Source of the DNA: Sediminibacterium sp. Gen4
GTDB lineage: Bacteria > Bacteroidota > Bacteroidia > Chitinophagales > Chitinophagaceae
Direction of reading: 5' to 3'
DNA: 55,118 nucleotides
NCBI GenBank assembly: GCA_013391385.1
Contig: JACBFI010000022.1
Coordinates: 1-55,118 of the forward strand
Position 1 is the stretch's first letter. Every line of letters starts with the position of its first letter. Of the stretch, positions 49,020 through 55,118 are shown piece by piece. Made by a program: the position numbers and the translations under genes. The notes beneath the pieces are model-generated. The model searched no databases, was not told where the DNA came from, and worked only from the letters and a program-made list of their open reading frames with translations.

Positions 49020-52000
49020 TTATTCTTTGTTTATCAGTCGTTTATGTTCTTTTTTTAACTCAGTCGGTTTAGTAATATATACTTTGTCGAACAGTTTTAT
49101 TTTCTCTTCAAATGTCATATTCACATAGTCTTGATTTGAGCACCACCACTTATAAAAATCAACAGGTTGTGTAGAATACGGAACCGATGCTTGAACAGGT
49201 CTGTCGTAACCTTTGAATTCTATTCTTGTTTTTAAACCTAATGCGTCTTTGAAGTAGTCAGGATAGTATGCTTTTAATTTTGAAATGAGAAGGTCAAATA
49301 CTTCTTTGTTTACTTTTAATGGCGTTTCCCTTCTAACAATGTCAAAAGAAATCGGGTCTTCTCTTAGCCACTCTGATACTCTTAATGTCCTAATGCCATT
49401 GTCGTTTGTGATTGTCAGTAAGTCTTTTAGAAAATAATATCTCTCAGCATTAGGATGGAAGATGTTCACGTTTGAATCTTCGTCCTTTTCTGTTGAAATT
49501 TCAGCTGCTTTCAGATCTTTTTTTTTAAGAGTTTCGATGATGTCAACGTTATTAGCTTCACCACCTTTGTATTTGTCAAGTAGAATATCAACGTCTGAAC
49601 CGAGGAAAAAATCTTCGATAAAATCCCACCTTTCATTATTAGTGAAGCTCCTTAAAAAGAAATGATCAAAAATTTGATTGCTCAAATAATGTCTTTCAAG
49701 TGTCTTTGATAAAAGGCTGTTCGTATAGTAGGAGTTATTAGAATCTCTTTCAATCCTATTAGGATCGTTAATACGGATAAATACCATTGGATTCTCACCA
49801 CCCTTAATTTCAAATGTTCCTAGTTCAAGCATCTCTAAGAAATAGCCAAGTCTAACATAGTTTATAGCATTGGTTTCTTTGTTAGTTACATATCTCTCTA
49901 CTATTGAATTGTCAGTGTTGCCAAATAAATTATTGAGCCTAGTCATTAACGCAGTAAAATTCGCTAGGTATTGTGTATTGTAAACACGGTATTCGTAGCC
50001 ATCAATACTCTTTCTTTGCTGCAAAAAGGCATTGCCTTCAATAACTCCTGGCTGTATAAGTCTTCCTGAATAAGATGACAGAATAAATCTTGAAAGCTTC
50101 TCTGCCTTCTCACTATCATTAAGAAAATTATTTAACTTTTGTTGAAATTCATCTTGTTTGAAAAAACCATCTGAATTAGCAAAGATGGTTTGAACTGCAT
50201 TCAACAAGTTTTGTAACTTGTTAAATATGTTGTTGAAACTATCAAGTCTTTCAAAAGACATTTTTAATTGAGGTATTAATTCAATGTGGTCGTCTTTAAA
50301 CAAGTTGCCAGTATAAAACTCTCGTTTTAGTATTGGAAAACTTTTATTTACGAAATGTTCATACCATAGCTTGTCAAGATCAATTTCTATAATGTTATTT
50401 CCATTACCTGATTTATCAATAACTCTAAATGTGTTTGAGTATTTGTGTGTTAGGGTATTTAAGTCTTGGCCTGAAATTCTTGCAAAAACTTTTACAAAGA
50501 GTTTTTTGGGTCTTGCTATGATTACATTGAATCTATGTTTAGCTAAATAATCCTTTTCGATCATCATTAACGCTGTCAGAACCTTTTGATCTAGATCCAT
50601 TGCATTTTCGAAAATATGCCCAAAGTCATCTACAGATAAAAGTAGGTTTCTATTCTTGTTGTTTTTCAGATATGTTTTATGTATTTTTTTTAGCACTTCT
50701 TTAATTTGATATTGTCTAAGTGCTGACATTCCGTGGAGTGCTTTGGTATATCGTTGATCTTGTGAAGAGTAATTTAATGTAGCAAAACCTTTTATTTCTG
50801 GTTTCCTTGCAACCCTTCCTATTTCCTGAACATAGTCTGGTAATAAACCTGATGGAGCGTGGTGATATACAACTTGAATGTCTGATATATCCACTCCCAT
50901 TCCAAAGGCTTTTGTTGAAATCATTATTTTTCTTTCACCACTCTTGAATTGTCTGTATGCAAACTCTTTGTTTAATGAATCTAATGATCCATAATAACCC
51001 GTTGCTATTTGCTGCTGGTCAGCATTAACTTGATCCAAGATTTGTCTGATATGACGAGTGTAAGGAGTATATACTAAAGTCTTTAATCCAAGTTCGTTTA
51101 TCTTTTTAATAAAGTCTACCGTCTGACTTGTTTTGCTTGCTTCATATTTAATTGTGAACCGCTCATAGTTGTTAACGATAAATTCAATGTCGTTACGCTT
51201 TACTTGACCAATAAATATATGAGGGTTGTGCATTACTAAACTGTCAATGCTATCAAAGACCATATCGTTTGCACCACCGTAAATTGCAGTCGCAGTTACT
51301 GCAACCATAGGGAATTTTAGATTGTGAAATTTTCGCATTTTTCTGATATGATTTCCAAGAAACCAATAATCTACTCTAAAGTCACGACCCCAAGTTGTGA
51401 TTAAGTGTGCTTCATCAATTACTAACAATCCAAGTCTTCTAAAGCCGATAAAATGAGTTATATCGTAAGAAAGCAACAATTCAGGAGACATATACAGAAT
51501 GTCAATTTCCCCACTTTTACAACTTTCAATGATCCTTTCACGATCTATTAAACTTAACTCACTATTGATGTATGCCACCTTGTCAAAATTTCGATCCTTG
51601 TCTATTGCATTAACTTGGTCTTTCATTAATGCAATCAATGGAGAAACCACAATTGTTACATCTCCTTTTTCTGAAACATAGAACGCAGGGAGCTGAAACA
51701 GTAGGGATTTACCTGCTCCTGTAGGAGCAGTTAAAAACAAATCCCTACACGGTTCATCTCCTTTTGAATTTTCATATTCATTTATAATTGTTTCAACAAT
51801 AAGTCCTTGAGATAATTCAGCAATTTCATTACCTATGTTAGGGTTCTTATAAACCGAAATATTTCTAAAAGAAGCATCTTCACCCCAAAATTTAGTCAGT
51901 AATTTTTGTGTCTGATCATTTACTTTATAATCTGAGGAAATAGATGATTCTTCTAAAATGAAAAGAGTTCCACCAAAACTGTCAAGTAATGAATTGAGTT

Positions 52001-52688
52001 TCTTTAATGTTTCAAGTATTGTTGGATTAAGCGGCTGTTTTGAATAAAACTTAACAACAGCTTTTTTTGAAAATATATTTTGTTCGATGCAGTTATTGAG
52101 AAAACTATCCAACGAATACGGATCAGAACTAACATCAATGCTTTCTAAAGTCTGATCACTTGAAAAGGTTAGTTCCTTTGAATTAGTGAAAATGTCAATA
52201 GATTCAAATGAATTAATTGGCGTTTTAATTGAGTAATAATATTTATCATTAATAGCTATTTGTTCTGCTTGATAAATTGGTAATCTTTCAGGTCGCAACT
52301 CAATATTTTCCTTTTCTTCCTTTTCCAAATATTGGCTCTTATCAATTGGAAAGAGTTGTCGTAGGTTGTCTTTTAGAATAACAACTCTATCTGTAAAGAA
52401 GGAAGGGTCAATATAGTTTATTAAGTAGCTAAATTGTGCAAATGATAATAAATGAAATTCCTTTGTCTGTTGAAGTGTTGTGAAAATTTTTGCAAACCAA
52501 TCTTTATTGAATGTCAACTCGTCATTTTCCAAGTAAAATGTTTCAGGGTCTGCAAGAAAGTTGTTTAAAGTGTCTGAATTAATCAAATTTACCTGTCCTT
52601 GAACAACAAAAATTTGATTTGTCTTTTTAGATTTCAGTCTGTCAGCATTTTTGAGAATTAGGTCTGTGTAGAGTTCTTTAAACGTCAT
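49020..52688 (-). CDS. RecQ-like superfamily II helicase with long extra N- and C-terminal regions
   Basis: A 1222-residue ATP-dependent helicase. The core (about 300-660) has Walker A TAPTGAGKS (Lys327), DEAH box VIDEAHLI (Asp425-His428), TAT motif VAVTATA, and motif VI QEIGRVAR (621-628), with RecQ-like FKSGERKIMISTKAFGMGVD before it. Residues 1-300 and 660-1222 match no family I recognise and lack an obvious RecQ zinc/HRDC arrangement. It is the only gene of cassette 1, is AT-rich, and ends overlapping the attC-like core. Context and architecture suggest a defence role, but this is inference; repair is an alternative. Confidence 0.8.
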   Translation of the reverse strand: MTFKELYTDLILKNADRLKSKKTNQIFVVQGQVNLINSDTLNNFLADPETFYLENDELTFNKDWFAKIFTTLQQTKEFHLLSFAQFSYLINYIDPSFFTDRVVILKDNLRQLFPIDKSQYLEKEEKENIELRPERLPIYQAEQIAINDKYYYSIKTPINSFESIDIFTNSKELTFSSDQTLESIDVSSDPYSLDSFLNNCIEQNIFSKKAVVKFYSKQPLNPTILETLKKLNSLLDSFGGTLFILEESSISSDYKVNDQTQKLLTKFWGEDASFRNISVYKNPNIGNEIAELSQGLIVETIINEYENSKGDEPCRDLFLTAPTGAGKSLLFQLPAFYVSEKGDVTIVVSPLIALMKDQVNAIDKDRNFDKVAYINSELSLIDRERIIESCKSGEIDILYMSPELLLSYDITHFIGFRRLGLLVIDEAHLITTWGRDFRVDYWFLGNHIRKMRKFHNLKFPMVAVTATAIYGGANDMVFDSIDSLVMHNPHIFIGQVKRNDIEFIVNNYERFTIKYEASKTSQTVDFIKKINELGLKTLVYTPYTRHIRQILDQVNADQQQIATGYYGSLDSLNKEFAYRQFKSGERKIMISTKAFGMGVDISDIQVVYHHAPSGLLPDYVQEIGRVARKPEIKGFATLNYSSQDQRYTKALHGMSALRQYQIKEVLKKIHKTYLKNNKNRNLLLSVDDFGHIFENAMDLDQKVLTALMMIEKDYLAKHRFNVIIARPKKLFVKVFARISGQDLNTLTHKYSNTFRVIDKSGNGNNIIEIDLDKLWYEHFVNKSFPILKREFYTGNLFKDDHIELIPQLKMSFERLDSFNNIFNKLQNLLNAVQTIFANSDGFFKQDEFQQKLNNFLNDSEKAEKLSRFILSSYSGRLIQPGVIEGNAFLQQRKSIDGYEYRVYNTQYLANFTALMTRLNNLFGNTDNSIVERYVTNKETNAINYVRLGYFLEMLELGTFEIKGGENPMVFIRINDPNRIERDSNNSYYTNSLLSKTLERHYLSNQIFDHFFLRSFTNNERWDFIEDFFLGSDVDILLDKYKGGEANNVDIIETLKKKDLKAAEISTEKDEDSNVNIFHPNAERYYFLKDLLTITNDNGIRTLRVSEWLREDPISFDIVRRETPLKVNKEVFDLLISKLKAYYPDYFKDALGLKTRIEFKGYDRPVQASVPYSTQPVDFYKWWCSNQDYVNMTFEEKIKLFDKVYITKPTELKKEHKRLINKE

Positions 52689-52727
52689 ATTTTATTTTTC
52701 TTAGGTAGTGTCTGTCTTTTGTAATTA

Positions 52728-52775
52728 CGCACAACTTATAAATTTACGAAACTCTCCAATTATAGCGTTAGTGCG
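52728..52775. repeat. short inverted repeat at the cassette-1 boundary (possible degenerate att site)
   Basis: CGCACAAC (52728-52735) faces GTTAGTGCG (52767-52775), complementary apart from one inserted base, with 31 nt between. The left copy is the leading core of the helicase cassette. It may be a trimmed attC of a lost neighbour or an attI-like end. The remaining 52776-53055 shows no recognisable gene. Confidence 0.45.
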
Positions 52776-53055
52776 TCAATCTCCCTAACTCCCTCAAAAC
52801 AAACCCTATACAAAAATTGCCGCAACACAAAACAAGTTTCGCAAATACACAATGGGCAGTGGTTTTTAAACTAATATGCAAGCCTTACTAGCTCCAGCCA
52901 TAAAAGCATGCTGTACATTTCAATAAGCACTAAAACAAAATTGGGAATAGTAAAAAATCTACCAGATGCCAAGGGGGTGGACATCATCGAATACAATATA
53001 AACAGGAAATTTGAAAAAACAAAGGGATTATAGAAATAGGCTGATTAGCTGCCTA

Positions 53056-54327
53056 TTAAACACACCAATCCACTATTTGATTCGCCCATTCTTTTCTATA
53101 TGGAGTGGAGATGCGAATATAATTATCAGTATACCCCTCCATCATCCCATTCTTCTCAAAAGCCTCAAATAAAACCTTACGGGTTTGTCCGTGATGTTGT
53201 TCGGTGAAGTATTGCATTTTCATATAAGAAAGATTGCGCAGTGTTTTATTGCGTTCATTTCTTACCGGAATGGGGATTACGGGTTTTATTTCCAATGCCT
53301 TGGTATGATCTCTTTCTGAGTAGGTGAATACATGCAAATAGGAAACATCCAGTGAATGTAAAAAATCAAAAGTTTCCTGAAAATGGGTATCGGTTTCACC
53401 CGGGAAACCAACGATCACATCCACGCCAATCGCACAATGTGGCATCAGCTTTTTGATCAGTGCCACACGTTCAGCATAGAGTTCGCGCTTATATCTTCTG
53501 CGCATTAATCCTAGAATTTCATTACTGCCACTTTGTAAAGGGATATGAAAATGGGGCATGAACTTATCACTGTTGGCTACAAAAGCGATGATATCATTGG
53601 TCAGTAAATTCGGTTCAATAGAGGATATGCGATAGCGTTCAATGCCTTGCACTTTGTCCAATGCCTGTATCAGCGAATAAAAGTCTTCTTCATGTCTGCC
53701 ACCATCTGCGCCTTTACCGAAATCACCAAGGTTTACACCGGTTAATACAATTTCTTTCACGCCATTACCTGCCAATAGTTCCGCTTGCTTAACAACGTTT
53801 TCAATACTATCACTTCTGCTCTTACCTCTGGCCATGGGAATGGTACAAAAAGAACAGTTATAATCACAACCGTCTTGTACTTTCAAAAAAGTACGTGTTC
53901 GGTCGTTTTGTGAAAATGAAGCATTGAATCCACTGACTTCTTCAATATCACAGCTGCAGATACGGGTAGGATCACCTTTGGCCAATTCACTGATGTGCGA
54001 AGCAATATTGAATTTCTCTGCAGCACCCAGTACTAGGTCTACTCCGGGTATCTCAGCAATTTCTTTGGGTTTTAACTGTGCATAACAACCGGTAATCACC
54101 ACAAAACTTTCCGGATTGCGACGCTGTATGCGTCTTACCAATTGGCGACATTCTTTATCCGCGTTATCGGTTACAGAGCAGGTATTGATCACGTACACGT
54201 CTGCCAGATCATCAAACTCTTTTTTCTCAAAACCTTCCTGTTCCAACATACGGGAAAGGGTAGAAGTTTCTGAAAAATTCAGTTTACAACCTAAGGTGTG
54301 AAATGCAACGCTACGCTTCTGACTCAT
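53056..54327 (-). CDS. mtaB: tRNA (N6-threonylcarbamoyladenosine(37)-C2)-methylthiotransferase
   Basis: Radical-SAM methylthiotransferase that converts t6A to ms2t6A at tRNA position 37. It has 423 residues from the ATG at 54327; the frame is open to 54393 but MSQKRSVAFHTLGCKLNFSE is the standard N-terminus. The UPF0004 domain holds CKLN, NTCSVT and TGCYAQ cysteines. The radical-SAM cluster is CDYNCSFC (Cys154, Cys158, Cys161), and a TRAM-like tail ends the protein. The GCKLN signature separates MtaB from MiaB and RimO. Confidence 0.94.
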   Translation of the reverse strand: MSQKRSVAFHTLGCKLNFSETSTLSRMLEQEGFEKKEFDDLADVYVINTCSVTDNADKECRQLVRRIQRRNPESFVVITGCYAQLKPKEIAEIPGVDLVLGAAEKFNIASHISELAKGDPTRICSCDIEEVSGFNASFSQNDRTRTFLKVQDGCDYNCSFCTIPMARGKSRSDSIENVVKQAELLAGNGVKEIVLTGVNLGDFGKGADGGRHEEDFYSLIQALDKVQGIERYRISSIEPNLLTNDIIAFVANSDKFMPHFHIPLQSGSNEILGLMRRRYKRELYAERVALIKKLMPHCAIGVDVIVGFPGETDTHFQETFDFLHSLDVSYLHVFTYSERDHTKALEIKPVIPIPVRNERNKTLRNLSYMKMQYFTEQHHGQTRKVLFEAFEKNGMMEGYTDNYIRISTPYRKEWANQIVDWCV

Positions 54328-54389
54328 GGGCCGCAAAGGTAGGAAGGAAAGATGATTCTGCATAGCCTGAAAGCACCCGTTTGCCCCAC

Positions 54390-54908
54390 TCAAAAAAGCC
54401 TGACTACAAGTCCGGAACTCCAGAAACCCCAGTCACCTTCCATCAATTCATGGTTCTGAAAAACATGATCGAAGCTGATTCTCAGGTGTATTTTTTCCTT
54501 TTTAGAAAAAGCCAATAAGGCAGACTGTCTAAACCCATGATGACTCTCGCCATCCAACGAATAATGCCCCCAATGCGATGCCATGCTCAATGGGAAAATA
54601 ATGGGATATTGCAATCCCAGATACCTATGGGTAATTCCATATTTAGGATTAAGCGGTTTCCCATTGATCACAACCATTTCTTTGGTACCGCCGAATAGGG
54701 CTTTACCTACTTCTGCATCCAAAAGTAGTTTTGGGGCAAGCCTGTAACTGAATTTACCCCCGATCCCCAGTCCAAAAGCATTTTGGCTCTTACTAATATC
54801 ATATTGGGTTTGATGGAGTGACCCCACTATTGAGAATACTGTTTTCTTTTGTGCCTGAAGGGGCATACTGCTGATAAAAAACAAACAAAATGATAATAGT
54901 CGGGTCAT
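54390..54908 (-). CDS. predicted exported/outer-membrane protein of unknown function
   Basis: A 172-residue protein with a signal peptide (cleavage after LQAQ near residue 20). The mature part has alternating strands (FGLGIGGKFSYRLAPKLLLDAEVG) and ends SSGLVVRLF, an outer-membrane-type C-terminus. It lies upstream of mtaB on the same strand with a 62-bp gap. No named family recognised. The 54909-55118 edge shows no gene. Confidence 0.6.
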   Translation of the reverse strand: MTRLLSFCLFFISSMPLQAQKKTVFSIVGSLHQTQYDISKSQNAFGLGIGGKFSYRLAPKLLLDAEVGKALFGGTKEMVVINGKPLNPKYGITHRYLGLQYPIIFPLSMASHWGHYSLDGESHHGFRQSALLAFSKKEKIHLRISFDHVFQNHELMEGDWGFWSSGLVVRLF

Positions 54909-55118
54909 GAATTATAGAGAAAGATGTTCGCTTTTTCGCTGCTTGTAATATGGGATTCTATCTGCCGTTTAACGTGTTGAGCTATTTATATAATTAGAAT
55001 AGGATTAGATAGTTTAATCTCTAAACATCGTAACTAAAGGCTTTCCCTCCGTTTACTTTTTTTCTCTTAAGTAACTAAATTATCAGGAACCAGTACTAAA
55101 CCTAATCTTGTTGCTTGT

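Larger units (their letters stand above)
47927..52775 (-). mobile_element. integron-like gene cassette cluster (CALIN-like), two cassettes, no integrase in view
   Basis: Minus-strand order: flank hairpin (52728-52775), cassette 1 (about 48890-52734, RecQ-like helicase), cassette 2 (about 47928-48889, XkdF-like protein). Each cassette has one gene starting 21-46 bases after its leading core, a stop at or just before its R'' core, and a long imperfect stem-loop. The region is visibly AT-richer than the core genes. No tyrosine recombinase is encoded in the window, so mobility would need an integrase elsewhere. Assignment to true integrons is inference from structure. Confidence 0.6.

Noticed and set aside
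47764-52800. Prophage or ICE in the island
   Set aside because: Apart from one XkdF-like domain there is no capsid, portal, terminase, relaxase or recombinase gene; the cassette model explains the boundaries better.
52908-53033. 41-codon plus-strand open frame between the island and mtaB
   Set aside because: Short, no family, no promoter or neighbour support; composition does not separate it from chance.

Overview
The window looks like a chromosomal segment from a Bacteroidota bacterium, most likely family Chitinophagaceae. Three intergenic sites match the Bacteroidota promoter (TTG/TTTG, a 19-20 bp spacer, then TAnnTTTG). The gene set also fits: DUF4369-thioredoxin fusions, SusC-less outer-membrane beta-barrel receptors, DUF2147, an UpxY-type NusG paralogue and a CCG-domain Fe-S protein. 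Family level is inference; the phylum is well supported.

Layout. 0.1-2.2 kb: an M13 zinc peptidase lipoprotein. 2.4-10.9 kb: rpoB-rpoC with their own promoter and a strong terminator, without rplL directly upstream. 11-16 kb: OmpH/Skp chaperone, APC permease, heptose-7-phosphate kinase, isoaspartyl peptidase and IspD. 16.1-18.8 kb (minus strand): amidohydrolase, DUF2147 protein and a FemAB/GNAT-like protein. 18.86-29.4 kb: one long plus-strand operon, trpL-trpE-trpG-trpD-trpC-trpF-trpB-trpA-hisH-hisA-hisF-hisIE plus a TlpA-like thioredoxin. It is led by a textbook attenuator: a 19-residue leader peptide with three consecutive Trp codons, an antiterminator segment and an 11-bp terminator hairpin. 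29.4-47.8 kb: mixed housekeeping genes, including two large outer-membrane barrels, a split Fe-S oxidoreductase pair, PyrR-like phosphoribosyltransferase, phosphohexomutase, Pcm, DUF445, tRNA-His, a C-terminal processing protease and a NusG-like antiterminator. 47.9-52.8 kb: an AT-rich accessory island. 53-55 kb: MtaB tRNA methylthiotransferase and a small outer-membrane protein.

The island is the most unusual part. Two minus-strand genes, a 1222-residue RecQ-like helicase and a 256-residue protein with an XkdF-like (phage prohead protease) N-terminus, each behave like an integron gene cassette. Each starts just after a GTTRRRY-like core, and each ends in a long imperfect stem-loop whose first core is complementary (12 of 13 bases) to that same cassette's own start. 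No integrase gene is visible, so this would be a CALIN-type (integrase-less) cassette cluster.

A second window-wide pattern is a set of intergenic arrays with a strict 7-nt period. Several unrelated consensus families (AAAAGTC, AAGCTGC, CTAGCAC, GTCTGAT, GAAATAG, GGCTTAT) share that period, usually begin within about 25 nt of a stop codon, and often occur as inverted pairs around a short centre.
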